Assembly (NCBI GenBank): GCA_029246865.1
Contig: JAQWMI010000038.1
Location: forward strand, 1-47,982
Length of the DNA: 47,982 bases
Direction of reading: 5' to 3'
Origin: Alphaproteobacteria bacterium
GTDB taxonomy: Bacteria; Pseudomonadota; Alphaproteobacteria; HIMB59
Under the pieces are notes generated by a model, which worked only from the letters and a program-made list of their open reading frames with translations, was not told the origin of the DNA and searched no databases. Positions 1 to 8,766 of this stretch are shown piece after piece; within the stretch, counting starts at the first letter, position 1; the number at the start of each line of letters is the position of its first letter. The translations under genes were made by a program, and so were the position numbers.

Positions 1-672
1 AACCCCTCCAAAATCTAAAATAGCAGAGCTAACCGTGTCTACTTTGAATTTCTTATGAATAAGGGAAGTAGAAACAACTCTTTTAGGTTCTTTATCTAAT
101 AAGAATCTTGAGATGACGACTGGATAGCAACCAAGATCATAAATAGATCCTCCACCTTGGCTTTGAGGATAGGAATTTCTTATATTATTTGGATCATCAC
201 TATAAAATGAAAAAGATGTTAAAATTGATTTTACTTCACCGATATTGCCTTGCTTTATATATTTTTTAGCCCATAGCCATTGAGGATGATATCTCACCAT
301 AAATGCTTCTTTGACTATGACTTTATTTTCTTTTGCAACTTTCATTAACTTATCAACATCCTTAGAGCTTAAAGTAATAGGTTTTTCTAAGAGCACGTGT
401 TTTTTGTTTTTACACGCCTCTATTGTTGAAGATAAATGCAGATGGTTTGGTAGAGGATTGTATACAACTTGAATATTTTTATCTTTATACATCTTTTTAT
501 AGCTGTCGTAGCTATTAGGAATTTTATGAGCTTTCGAAACTTTTAAAGCTGTATTTTTATTTCTACTAGCGAGTCCATAAACTGTGCTATTTTTAGATTT
601 TTGAATAGCCGGAATTAAATGTTCTCTTGCGATCTTAGCAGAACTAATGATGCCCCAATTAATTTTTTTCAT
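1..672 (-). CDS. Gfo/Idh/MocA-family NAD(P)-dependent oxidoreductase (3' end beyond window)
   Basis: The reverse strand is open from an ATG at 672 to the window edge, giving the first 224 residues. The N-terminal Rossmann start (WGIISSAKIAREHLIPAI, residues 6-23) and the LEKPI signature (95-99) are typical of the Gfo/Idh/MocA family; the Lys of EKP usually takes part in catalysis. GGGSIYDLGCYPV, further on, resembles the dihydrodiol-dehydrogenase/glucose-fructose-oxidoreductase branch. Members oxidise or reduce sugars, inositols and related polyols with a nicotinamide cofactor; the substrate cannot be read from sequence. The C-terminus lies outside the window. Downstream on the chromosome is unknown; upstream, 40 bp away on the same strand, is a ROK sugar kinase, which suggests a shared role in sugar conversion. 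Confidence 0.88.
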   Translation of the reverse strand, partial: MKKINWGIISSAKIAREHLIPAIQKSKNSTVYGLASRNKNTALKVSKAHKIPNSYDSYKKMYKDKNIQVVYNPLPNHLHLSSTIEACKNKKHVLLEKPITLSSKDVDKLMKVAKENKVIVKEAFMVRYHPQWLWAKKYIKQGNIGEVKSILTSFSFYSDDPNNIRNSYPQSQGGGSIYDLGCYPVVISRFLLDKEPKRVVSTSLIHKKFKVDTVSSAILDFGGV

Positions 673-712
673 TATCGATTAATAATTTAACAGAGAAAAA
701 AAAATTAGAAAG

Positions 713-1627
713 TTAATTCCATAACCAAGCTGCACCTCTTACACCACTCGAGTCTCCATGCTGATTTTTTAATATTTTATTTCTTATTTTATCTGAAAAA
801 GTATATTTCATTAATAGTGGTGGGATATTTTTATAAAGTCTATCTACATTAGACATACCTCCCCCAAAAATAATTGCATTGGGATCAAATATTCCAATCA
901 TAACTGATATTATTCTAGCCAATCGGTCCTCATATAGTGACAGTTCATTATTGGCACGCTGATCTCCTGATAATCCCAGATTAACTATTTCCTCGGAGGA
1001 TAATTCTGTTTGATACTTTTTATTATAATTTTCTGCAAAACCTTTACCTGATAAAAATCTTTCAGAGCATAATGGTCTTTGACAATTAATAACTTTGCAC
1101 TCAACATTTGCATTGACTTCATCTTGTGTTGGGTATGGTAGTGGTTGATGTCCCCAATCACCTGCAACCTGATTAGCACCCTCAATTATAGTTTTATTAA
1201 AAGATAAACCTGAGCCCAATCCAGAACCAATGATAATCCCAAAAACACTTTTATAATTAGAGCCAGCTCCATCAACTGCTTCCGAAAGTGTGAAGCAATT
1301 GGCATCATTCATAATACGAATAGTTCTATTTAAAATCTCTTCTAAATCTTTTTGAAAGGGTTGATTATTTAACCATATGGCATTTGCATTTTTAACCAGT
1401 CCAGTCTCTTGAGAGGAGGATCCCGGAATTCCGACACCTACAGAGCATTCTGCTTGTGCAAATTGATCAAACTCTTGGACTAAATTTTTTATTACATCTA
1501 CCCCTGTTTCATAATTCTGATTATAATTAAAGCGCTTACGTTTAATTTCTTTTCCACTTTCATCAAGAAGTATTCCTTCTATTTTTGTTCCACCATAATC
1601 TAATCCAATTTTGAATTTTGTTGTCAT
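713..1627 (-). CDS. ROK-family sugar kinase (fructokinase/glucokinase-like)
   Basis: This 304-residue protein has the ROK fold. A phosphate-binding motif LDYGGTKIEG lies near residues 9-18, MNDANCF lies in the sugar-binding/catalytic-Asp region, and IIGSGLGSGL follows. The zinc-binding segment starts with GHQPLP and continues with Cys residues in CKVINCQRPLCSERFLSG; the spacing differs a little from the textbook CxCGxxGCxE. FGGGMSN closes the ATP site. ROK kinases phosphorylate hexoses with ATP in the cytoplasm. Fructose, mannose or glucose are the likely substrates, and fructose would suit the neighbouring phosphofructokinase. It is transcribed divergently from that gene across a 53-bp gap and in the same direction as the Gfo/Idh oxidoreductase. 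The ATG start at 1627 places the phosphate loop at the normal distance from the N-terminus. Confidence 0.88.
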   Translation of the reverse strand: MTTKFKIGLDYGGTKIEGILLDESGKEIKRKRFNYNQNYETGVDVIKNLVQEFDQFAQAECSVGVGIPGSSSQETGLVKNANAIWLNNQPFQKDLEEILNRTIRIMNDANCFTLSEAVDGAGSNYKSVFGIIIGSGLGSGLSFNKTIIEGANQVAGDWGHQPLPYPTQDEVNANVECKVINCQRPLCSERFLSGKGFAENYNKKYQTELSSEEIVNLGLSGDQRANNELSLYEDRLARIISVMIGIFDPNAIIFGGGMSNVDRLYKNIPPLLMKYTFSDKIRNKILKNQHGDSSGVRGAAWLWN

Positions 1628-1634
1628 GCTATAG

Positions 1635-1650
1635 TTAATATATATATTAA
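1635..1650. promoter_or_regulatory. 16-bp perfect AT palindrome in the divergent ROK/pfk intergenic gap
   Basis: TTAATATATATATTAA is a perfect palindrome lying between the two divergent starts (ROK kinase start at 1627, pfk start at 1681). Its position would suit an operator or the shared -10 region of two back-to-back promoters. In an A+T-rich genome such a run can arise by chance, so a function is only inferred. Confidence 0.25.
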
Positions 1651-1680
1651 AAGTATCTTAAATAGCCCATAAAAAAACTC

Positions 1681-2763
1681 ATGAAAAAAATAGGTATTTT
1701 AACAAGTGGTGGTGATTGCGGCGGTCTCAATGCTGCTGTAAGATCTATATTCTATAGAGCAAAAGATACATATGGTATGGAAGTTTTTGGTATCAGAGAT
1801 GGAACTGTAGGTTTAATGCAACGACCTGTGGCGAGTATTCCTCTAGATTATCAAACTTTTAGTGGTTCTCTTTTAAGACAGGGTGGTACTTTTTTAGGAA
1901 CCACAAATAAGGGCAATCCCTTTGAATTTCCAATGCCCGATGGCACTACAAAAGATAGAACTGCTGATATTTGTGAAGGATATCATTTACTTGGACTAGA
2001 TGGATTAATTGTCATTGGCGGTGATGGCAGTATGGCAATTCTGGATAAAATAGCTAAAGCAGGAAATTTAAACATAGTAGCAATCCCTAAGACAATCGAT
2101 AACGATGTTGGAGCAACAGAAAGTTCAATAGGATTTAATACTGCCGTTCAGGTAGCTACTCAGGCTCTTGATAATCTCATACATACAGCCGCAAGCCATC
2201 AGCGTTCAATGATCTTAGAAGTTATGGGAAGAGATGCGGGTCATATAGCATTGAATGCAGGTATTGCAGGAGGCGCAGATATTATTTTAATACCTGAGTT
2301 AAAATACTCAATAGACAATATTGTTAAAAAATTAACTCAAATGAAAAATAGAGGAATTCTTCATTCTTTAATTGTTGTGGCTGAAGCAGTCAAAACTGAG
2401 GAAGGTAAAAAGTTTATGGTTAATTTTGCTGACGGGCAAAAAAGATTAGGTGGTATAGGTAACTATTTATCAGAGTCTATAATGAAGAAAACTGATATTG
2501 AGTGTCGAGTAACTTCTCTAGGCCATGTTCAGAGAGGTGCTCCCCCTACCCCTAGAGATAGAATCTTGGCAAGTGCATTTGGAGTTTACGCTGTTGATCT
2601 TTTAGCTCAAAAAAAATTCAACCGTATGGTTGCATGGCGTGATCGAAGAGTTATCGACGTTCCAATCTCTGAAGGAATCAGTACTTATAAAGTAGTAGAT
2701 AAAAAAGATTCATTAATAGAAACAGCCTTAGCTTTAGGTGTTTATGTTGGTGACCTCGATTAA
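1681..2763 (+). CDS. 6-phosphofructokinase, PfkA superfamily (group III type)
   Basis: The 360-residue protein starts with the phosphate loop region ILTSGGDCGGLNAAVR and carries GGDGS (113-117), PKTIDND (136-142), and GHVQRGAPPTPRDR near the fructose-6-phosphate site. It phosphorylates fructose 6-phosphate to the 1,6-bisphosphate in glycolysis. The two residues that usually tell phosphoryl donors apart are mixed. The Gly of GGDGS (residue 116, E. coli Gly104) is the ATP-type residue; PPi enzymes have Asp there. The Lys of PKTIDND (137, E. coli position 124) is found in PPi enzymes but also in ATP-using actinobacterial group III enzymes. ATP use is therefore favoured but not certain. Its stop overlaps the next start by one base (TAATG at 2761-2765), implying co-translation with the oxygenase-like gene. 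Confidence 0.92.
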   Translation: MKKIGILTSGGDCGGLNAAVRSIFYRAKDTYGMEVFGIRDGTVGLMQRPVASIPLDYQTFSGSLLRQGGTFLGTTNKGNPFEFPMPDGTTKDRTADICEGYHLLGLDGLIVIGGDGSMAILDKIAKAGNLNIVAIPKTIDNDVGATESSIGFNTAVQVATQALDNLIHTAASHQRSMILEVMGRDAGHIALNAGIAGGADIILIPELKYSIDNIVKKLTQMKNRGILHSLIVVAEAVKTEEGKKFMVNFADGQKRLGGIGNYLSESIMKKTDIECRVTSLGHVQRGAPPTPRDRILASAFGVYAVDLLAQKKFNRMVAWRDRRVIDVPISEGISTYKVVDKKDSLIETALALGVYVGDLD

Positions 2764-3590
2764 TGATAGAAGAAATAAATTCTATTAAAAACCAAAATAC
2801 TTTTAAAAAATCACTTTTTCGTGGAACAATTTTCAAATTTTCTAATTCTAAGAATGCTCTTAAAATTGTCGATACTATAAAAAAAGAAGTACAAAATTAT
2901 TATTCTAATAATTTAGAGTCTTTGCATTTAGAAAAAGATGCAGAATTAATTTCTAAACAATTGATTTCAAAACTAAAAAACCAAGATCAACTTTTAAATC
3001 TTTTTGAAGATTTTTTGAAAGAAATTAATTTTGAAATTAAGGATTGTTATAGAGATAAATTTGTAGTCAGGATTGCTCCTGCGGAATTCAAAAAGGCTAC
3101 CTATGAAGCTTCAAGAATTGGCATTCATAGAGACACTTGGGGTACCAATATATTCGAACAGGTTAACTGGTGGGCTCCTATAAATAATTTAGATCAAACC
3201 AATACTCTTATTTTTTATCCTGAATATTTTAATCAACCTATTAAAAACACTACCTCTACATGGGATCTTGATACATATTTTAAAAAAAGAAAATTAGGTG
3301 AATTTGATTATCCTTCAGCCCCACAACTGCTAGATGACTTAAAGAAAGAAACAAAAACTATAAGAGTGAATATCAATCCTGGGGAGATCTTATGTTTTTC
3401 AGGAAGTCATCTTCACAGTTCCTCCAAAGAAAACTCTAATACCTCTCGATTTAGTTATGAGATTAGAACAGTCTCTGACTCTGACATAAGAGGAAAAAGG
3501 TATGCTCCCAATGTAGATTGCGCCTTAAATGCAAAATACCCAAAGATTTTCAAACATATGGTTACTAAAAACATATTGGAAATCAATTGA
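2763..3590 (+). CDS. Putative Fe(II)/2-oxoglutarate-dependent oxygenase (PhyH/cupin-like)
   Basis: No named family is recognised with certainty. The 275-residue protein has an arrangement consistent with a non-haem Fe(II)/2-oxoglutarate oxygenase: HRD at residues 122-124 (the HxD iron ligands), an alternating beta-strand core, a distal His in SGSHLHSS (216 or 218), and Arg 229 or 235 about 11-19 residues later, where the 2-oxoglutarate-binding Arg/Lys usually sits. The first 90 residues are mostly charged helix. The start overlaps the pfk stop by one base and soxB begins 20 bp after the stop, so it is probably in the same transcript as the sarcosine oxidase genes. That context suggests hydroxylation of a methylated amine or a related small molecule, but this is inference; the substrate is unknown. 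Confidence 0.6.
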   Translation: MIEEINSIKNQNTFKKSLFRGTIFKFSNSKNALKIVDTIKKEVQNYYSNNLESLHLEKDAELISKQLISKLKNQDQLLNLFEDFLKEINFEIKDCYRDKFVVRIAPAEFKKATYEASRIGIHRDTWGTNIFEQVNWWAPINNLDQTNTLIFYPEYFNQPIKNTTSTWDLDTYFKKRKLGEFDYPSAPQLLDDLKKETKTIRVNINPGEILCFSGSHLHSSSKENSNTSRFSYEIRTVSDSDIRGKRYAPNVDCALNAKYPKIFKHMVTKNILEIN

Positions 3591-3610
3591 TGATTTGCTA
3601 GTTTTCGGCT

Positions 3611-4861
3611 GTGAAAAGAAAATACTCAATATTTAGTATTCTAAAGAATGCAATGTCTAGCCATAAGAATTGGGAGAAAATGTGGCGAAGCCCGGAGCCG
3701 AAAGCCAGTTATGATGCAATAATTATTGGTGGTGGTGGTCATGGATTAGGGACAGCTTATTACTTAGCTAAAGAGCATGGTCTAACCAATATAGCAGTGA
3801 TTGAAAAAGGTTGGCTTGGTGGTGGAAATACAGGTCGTAACACAACTATTATTCGTTCTAATTATTTGTGGGACGAAAGCGCAAATCTATATGAACATTC
3901 TTTAAAACTTTGGGAAGGTTTAACTCACGATTTAAATTATAATGTTATGTTTAGTCAAAGAGGGGTAATGAATCTTGCTCACACTGAACACGATATCAAA
4001 GAAATTAAAAGAAGAGTGAGCGCCAATACACTAAATGGCATTGACTCAAAATGGATTTCAAAAGAAGAAATTCAAAAACTTGTACCTATTATGAATACAG
4101 ATAATTTACGCTACCCTGTTTTAGGAGCTTCCTTTCAACCTAGAGCGGGAACAGCCCGCCATGATACGGTCGCTTGGGGGTATGCTATGAGGGCAGATGA
4201 AATGGGAGTTGATATCATTCAAAATTGTGAAGCATATAAAATTTTAACTGAAAATGGAAAAGTGATTGGTTTAGAAACTTCTAAAGGAATTATTAAATCA
4301 AAAAAGATTGGAGTAGTTGCTTCTGGTCATACCAGTGTTCTTGCAGAAAGTGCAGGAATAAGACTTCCACTTCAAAGTAAACCACTCCAAGCATTAGTAT
4401 CAGAGCCAATAAAACCCGTCATTGATACTGTTGTGATGTCTAATGCAGTGCATGCTTATGTCAGTCAGTCAGACAAAGGAGAATTAGTTATAGGCGCAGG
4501 TACGGATGGTTATAACTCATTCACTCAGCGCGGAGGGTTTGATGTTGTGGAAGATACCATCAGAGCTATGGTTGAATTATATCCAGTATTTGGAAAGATG
4601 AAAATGCTTCGTCAGTGGGGAGGTATTGTTGATATTTCTCCTGATGCAAGTCCTATTATAAGTAAATGTGATATTCAGGGATTATATTTTAATTGTGGAT
4701 GGGGTACTGGAGGTTTTAAGGCCACTCCTGGAAGTGCTAATGTTTTTGCTCATACTGTTGCGAAAGATGAACCTCATTCTATTAATGCAGCTTTCAGTCT
4801 TGATAGATTTGTTTCAGGAAAACTCGTAGACGAACATGGAGCTGCGGCAGTAGCTCACTAA
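3611..4861 (+). CDS. soxB: Sarcosine oxidase beta subunit
   Basis: The 416-residue flavoprotein starts at a GTG. The extension [14 protein letters not shown] before the nucleotide-binding motif [16 protein letters not shown] (37-52) matches the usual start of this family, which supports the GTG over later ATGs. His184 in [13 protein letters not shown] is in the position of the histidine that carries covalent FMN in characterised enzymes. The subunit binds FAD and oxidises sarcosine (N-methylglycine) to the imine; with the other three subunits the enzyme gives glycine, 5,10-methylene-tetrahydrofolate and hydrogen peroxide in the cytoplasm. No good ribosome-binding site precedes the GTG. The soxD start follows two bases after the stop, giving the standard soxBDAG order. 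Confidence 0.95.
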   Translation: MKRKYSIFSILKNAMSSHKNWEKMWRSPEPKASYDAIIIGGGGHGLGTAYYLAKEHGLTNIAVIEKGWLGGGNTGRNTTIIRSNYLWDESANLYEHSLKLWEGLTHDLNYNVMFSQRGVMNLAHTEHDIKEIKRRVSANTLNGIDSKWISKEEIQKLVPIMNTDNLRYPVLGASFQPRAGTARHDTVAWGYAMRADEMGVDIIQNCEAYKILTENGKVIGLETSKGIIKSKKIGVVASGHTSVLAESAGIRLPLQSKPLQALVSEPIKPVIDTVVMSNAVHAYVSQSDKGELVIGAGTDGYNSFTQRGGFDVVEDTIRAMVELYPVFGKMKMLRQWGGIVDISPDASPIISKCDIQGLYFNCGWGTGGFKATPGSANVFAHTVAKDEPHSINAAFSLDRFVSGKLVDEHGAAAVAH

Positions 4862-4863
4862 TC

Positions 4864-5220
4864 ATGTTAATTATTGAATGTCCTTACTGCGGTCCCCGAG
4901 AGCAATGTGAGTTTACCAATGGTGGTGAGGCTCATGTTTCAAGACCATCTAATCCAGAAGAAGTAACTGACAAGGAATGGTCAGAGTATGTTTTTTTTAG
5001 ATCTAACCCTAAAGGTATTTATTTTGAAAGATGGGTACATAGTCATGGATGTAGAAAATGGTTTAACGCTGTTAGAGATACATCTACAGATAAAATCTTG
5101 AGGAGTTATGAAATTAAAAATGATAAACCATCGCCTGCCGATCTCGAAGACAGTAATTTGACGACACCTTCAGGAGAGCCAGATGTTGGATCTGGTAACT
5201 TCACGGTTAAAAAATTATGA
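4864..5220 (+). CDS. soxD: Sarcosine oxidase delta subunit
   Basis: This 118-residue protein is the small zinc-binding subunit of heterotetrameric sarcosine oxidase. The N-terminal IIECPYCGPREQCEF supplies two Cys ligands of the zinc site, and HSHGCRKWFNAVRDT supplies the remaining His and Cys. The family has no catalytic site and stabilises the complex. Its TGA stop overlaps the soxA start in an ATGA (5217-5220), so the two are likely translated in a coupled way. Length is slightly above the usual ~100 residues because of a polar C-terminal tail. Confidence 0.93.
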   Translation: MLIIECPYCGPREQCEFTNGGEAHVSRPSNPEEVTDKEWSEYVFFRSNPKGIYFERWVHSHGCRKWFNAVRDTSTDKILRSYEIKNDKPSPADLEDSNLTTPSGEPDVGSGNFTVKKL

Positions 5221-8195
5221 CCGCTCAAAACAATAAAGATGTTACTCATATAGCCTTTCATCAATCAATAAATTTTACATTTGACGGTGTAAAATATAGA
5301 GGATTTAAAGGGGACACAATAGCTTCAGCCCTAATAAGAAATAACGTTAGGGTTGTTGGTAGAAGTTTTAAGTATCATAGACCAAGAGGTATTTATACTT
5401 GTGGAATAGAAGAACCCAACGCGCTTGTACAAATATTAAGTGAGCACAATGAACCTAATACACGTGCAACAATAAAACAAATATATGAAGGGCTAGAAGT
5501 AGAAAGTCAAAATTGTTGGCCCTCACTAGAAAATGACTTGGGCTCAATTAATAGCCTTTTATCTCCTTTATTCAGTGCTGGTTTTTATAATAAAACTTTT
5601 ATGAGACCGAGAGGTTTTTGGAAAAAAGTTTATGAGCCTTTAATTAGAAAAGCTGCTGGACTAGGTAAACCGCCAAAACCTTTTAGAACAACTAGCACTC
5701 AACTCCATCATCATGTGGATGTAGTAATTGTAGGAGGAGGTTTATCTGGTTTATTGGCAGCAAAAAGCCTAGCAAAAACTGAACTTAAAATTTTAATTAT
5801 TGAGCAAGATGGCTTCTTAGGAGGTATACTTAAAAACTCAAATAAAATCTCAACAATTGAAAATAAAGATAATAAATTATGGATCAAGGAGCTTGAAAAG
5901 AAGTTAGAGGGTTTAGAAAATATTAAGATCTTAAAAAATACTTTAGCAACCACATATAATTACATTAACCATTTAATTGCAATTGAAGATAGGACAACAG
6001 GAACATTGCCCTTAGATGGTAACGTCGATCAGATCCTCCATAAAATAAGAGCTGATCATATAATTTTAGCTAACGGACATATTGAACGTTTAGTTTCATT
6101 TAGAAATAATGATTTACCGGGGATTATGCTTGCAGGATCTTTTGAAAAATTTATTCAACGATACGGAGTTATTCCTGAGACTAATCCTGTAATTTTTAGT
6201 AATAATTCCTCATGTCTTAGTCTTATAAAAAAACTAATTGATTTAAATTGCAAACCTCAAGCTTATGTCGACTCAAGATCTGGAGATAAAATAGAGCCTG
6301 AGTTGCTAAAAATAATTCATAAAAAGAATATACCTCTTTTTACTAATGCTCATATTGAGGGTTGTGATGGGAAAAAACAAGTACAAGAAATTAGTGTGAG
6401 GGATGCCGAAGGAATAATTACTAAACTAAAATCTAAAATGCTTTGTGTTTCTGGTGGTTTCAATCCTGACGTACATTTATTCACTCAATCTAAAGGTGTA
6501 TTGTCTTGGGATGACGAATACTTAACTTTTAAACCTGATAAATCTTTTCAGAATACGATTGTTTTAGGCTCAAATGCAGGAATATTTCAATATAGTAAAA
6601 TTGTAAACGATATTAATACTAAGCTTAGCTTTTTAGATCATGAGCCTCTATTAGAAATAGATTTGACGCTTAATGATACTGATAAATACTCAATTGAAAA
6701 ATTATGGGAAACAAAACATGAAAAAGAATCTCGATGGTCAAAATCTTTTATTGATTTGCAAAACGATGTTACCACTAAGGATTTAAGACAGGGAATTCAA
6801 GAGGGATTTGATAGGATTGAACATTTAAAAAGATTTACCACCAATAGTATGGGAACTGATCAGGGTAAAATAAGTAGTATTAACGCACTTGGGATAGTTT
6901 CAGAAATACTAGACAAAAAAGTTTCTGAAGTAGGAACTACAATTTATAGACCACCTTATGCTCCTTTAAGTTTCGCATCAATTGCAGGAAGAGGAACATA
7001 TGATTTTTACGACCCAGAAAGAAAAACATCTATTCATGAATGGCATAAAAAAAATGGAGCTATATTTGAAGATGTTGGTCAGTGGAAGCGTCCTTGGTAT
7101 TTTAAAAGTCATCCAGAGGAAAATTTATATGAAGCTGTTCAAAGAGAAGCTGTGCATGTTAGAAAATATGCAGGTGTCCTAGATGGAAGTACTTTAGGTA
7201 AAATAGAAATTAAGGGCAGTGATGCACTAGAATTTATGAACCTAATGTACACAAATAACTTTTCAAAAATGAAACCTATGAGTGCACGCTACGCTTTAAT
7301 GTTAGGTGAAGATGGTATGGTTATGGATGATGGAATTATATCAAAAATCAATGATAAACATTTTATAGCTACTACAACCACAGGAGGTGCAGCAAAAGTT
7401 CTTAGTCATATGGAAGAATTTGCACAAACGGAATGGCCTCATCTTAATGTATTTTTAAACTCTATTACTGAACAATTTTGTACATTTAATATAAGTGGTC
7501 CAAACACTCGTTTAATAATGGAGAAAGTATTCAAAGATATAAAGTTTGATAATGAAAATTTTCCTTTTATGACATTTGGAAATTTTACTTACTTGAAATC
7601 AACTGTGAGAATTTTAAGAGCTAGCTTTACTGGTGAACTTGGTTATGAAATTTATGTAAGACCCTCTATTGCTTTGAAACTTTGGGAAGATTTATTTCGT
7701 TTTGGCAAAGATGAAGGTCTAATCGCATATGGAACAGAAACAATGCATCTATTAAGGGCTGAAAAGGGCTATATTATTGTTGGTCAGGATACTGATGGAT
7801 CTGTAACTCCTCATGATATGGATTTAGAATGGATGATTGGAAAAAATAAAAAAGATTTTATTGGGAAGAGATCTTTAACAAGAACAGATACTATTAGGTC
7901 AGACAGGAAACAACTAGTTGGAATTAAGCCCATAGATCCGAATGATATCATTGAAGAAGGTCAGCATATTATTCTTACATCAAGTATAAAACCACCTGTT
8001 AAAATGTTGGGTCATGTAACTTCTAGTTATGTCAGTCCTAATTTAGGACATAGTTTTGGAATGGCAGTTATTAAAGACGGTAAGAAATTAATTGGTTCAA
8101 AAGCTTATGTATCCTCAAGTTCTAAAGGAGCTTTTGAAATAGAAATTATAAAGCCAATTTTTATAGATGAAGAAAATAAAAGGTTAGTATCTTAA
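5217..8195 (+). CDS. soxA: Sarcosine oxidase alpha subunit
   Basis: The 992-residue protein has the full domain set. Residues about 15-75 form a ferredoxin-like N-terminal fold (GVKYRGFKGDTIASALI, then SFKYHRPRG). A dinucleotide-binding domain begins at VDVVIVGGGLSGLLAAK (167-183) and accommodates NAD. From about residue 600 comes a GcvT-fold domain that binds tetrahydrofolate and captures the methyl carbon as methylene-THF; TGELGYEIY marks this domain. The linker FIDLQNDVTTKDL followed by EHLKRFTTNSMGTDQGK is highly typical of SoxA. The central NAD domain looks more divergent than the ends, which is common in the family. It overlaps soxD by four bases and soxG by one base (TAATG at 8193-8197). 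Confidence 0.95.
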   Translation: MTAQNNKDVTHIAFHQSINFTFDGVKYRGFKGDTIASALIRNNVRVVGRSFKYHRPRGIYTCGIEEPNALVQILSEHNEPNTRATIKQIYEGLEVESQNCWPSLENDLGSINSLLSPLFSAGFYNKTFMRPRGFWKKVYEPLIRKAAGLGKPPKPFRTTSTQLHHHVDVVIVGGGLSGLLAAKSLAKTELKILIIEQDGFLGGILKNSNKISTIENKDNKLWIKELEKKLEGLENIKILKNTLATTYNYINHLIAIEDRTTGTLPLDGNVDQILHKIRADHIILANGHIERLVSFRNNDLPGIMLAGSFEKFIQRYGVIPETNPVIFSNNSSCLSLIKKLIDLNCKPQAYVDSRSGDKIEPELLKIIHKKNIPLFTNAHIEGCDGKKQVQEISVRDAEGIITKLKSKMLCVSGGFNPDVHLFTQSKGVLSWDDEYLTFKPDKSFQNTIVLGSNAGIFQYSKIVNDINTKLSFLDHEPLLEIDLTLNDTDKYSIEKLWETKHEKESRWSKSFIDLQNDVTTKDLRQGIQEGFDRIEHLKRFTTNSMGTDQGKISSINALGIVSEILDKKVSEVGTTIYRPPYAPLSFASIAGRGTYDFYDPERKTSIHEWHKKNGAIFEDVGQWKRPWYFKSHPEENLYEAVQREAVHVRKYAGVLDGSTLGKIEIKGSDALEFMNLMYTNNFSKMKPMSARYALMLGEDGMVMDDGIISKINDKHFIATTTTGGAAKVLSHMEEFAQTEWPHLNVFLNSITEQFCTFNISGPNTRLIMEKVFKDIKFDNENFPFMTFGNFTYLKSTVRILRASFTGELGYEIYVRPSIALKLWEDLFRFGKDEGLIAYGTETMHLLRAEKGYIIVGQDTDGSVTPHDMDLEWMIGKNKKDFIGKRSLTRTDTIRSDRKQLVGIKPIDPNDIIEEGQHIILTSSIKPPVKMLGHVTSSYVSPNLGHSFGMAVIKDGKKLIGSKAYVSSSSKGAFEIEIIKPIFIDEENKRLVS

Positions 8196-8710
8196 TGAAC
8201 TTGATATCATCTAACTCTGTTGAAATTAAAGAATTAAATCTTCATCAAATTTTAATAAGAGGAGATCATACCCCTGCTCTTTCGCAACTTGTTAAATCTC
8301 AGTTTAAAATTTCTCTTCCAAAGAATAATCTTGAGATTGAAGAAGATAAAAATGTCATTTGTTCAAAAAGTTCTTTTGATCAATGGAATATAATTTTTTT
8401 GCAAGATACAAAAATAAAAATTGATACTGTTATTGATAAAATTAATGAAAATGAAAAGTTGTTAGCAACTAATTATTCTGAAGGTCAAATTTATTTAGAG
8501 GTTACTGGTGATAATAAAATTGCAGTATTAAATAAAATTACTCATTTTGACTTTAGAGAGCAAAAGTTTCCAAGTTTAACCTCAGCGCAAACATTAATTG
8601 GAAGAGTTGATTGTAGTATTTATAACTTAAAAAATAAAATGTTGATTACTTGTAACAAATCATTTGGAGACCATTTAAAGAATCAACTTATAGATGCTAT
8701 AAAATTCTAA
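8195..8710 (+). CDS. soxG: Sarcosine oxidase gamma subunit
   Basis: Only weak similarity can be read directly, as expected for this fast-evolving subunit. The 171-residue length, the position immediately after soxA with a one-base start/stop overlap, and the C-terminal pattern (TSAQTLIGRVDCSIY, then a weakly conserved end) fit SoxG. The gamma subunit has a GcvT-like fold and packs against alpha in the tetramer without carrying a flavin. The call rests mainly on operon position. It is the last gene of the tight soxBDAG set; a 56-bp gap follows before the dimethylglycine-dehydrogenase-like gene. Confidence 0.82.
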   Translation: MNLISSNSVEIKELNLHQILIRGDHTPALSQLVKSQFKISLPKNNLEIEEDKNVICSKSSFDQWNIIFLQDTKIKIDTVIDKINENEKLLATNYSEGQIYLEVTGDNKIAVLNKITHFDFREQKFPSLTSAQTLIGRVDCSIYNLKNKMLITCNKSFGDHLKNQLIDAIKF

Positions 8711-8739
8711 TTGACATCATATATTAAATTGATTAGCTA
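8711..8739 (+). promoter_or_regulatory. Possible promoter ahead of the DMGDH-like gene
   Basis: A perfect -35-like TTGACA lies at 8711-8716, directly after the soxG stop. The hexamer 17 bases later (TAGCTA, 8734-8739) is a poor -10, so an internal promoter for the gene starting at 8767 is only possible. Read-through from sox is the simpler reading. Confidence 0.22.
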
Positions 8740-8766
8740 AATTCTAAAAATGGTAATGAATTTTAG

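Noticed and set aside
1681-2763. Calling the enzyme PPi-dependent phosphofructokinase
   Set aside because: GGDGS has Gly where PPi enzymes carry Asp; Lys in PKTIDND alone is not decisive.
3591-3610. Glycine riboswitch or other riboswitch ahead of soxB
   Set aside because: Only 20 bp separate soxB from the upstream gene, too short for any known glycine riboswitch, and no such fold is visible before the DMGDH-like or DmdA-like genes.
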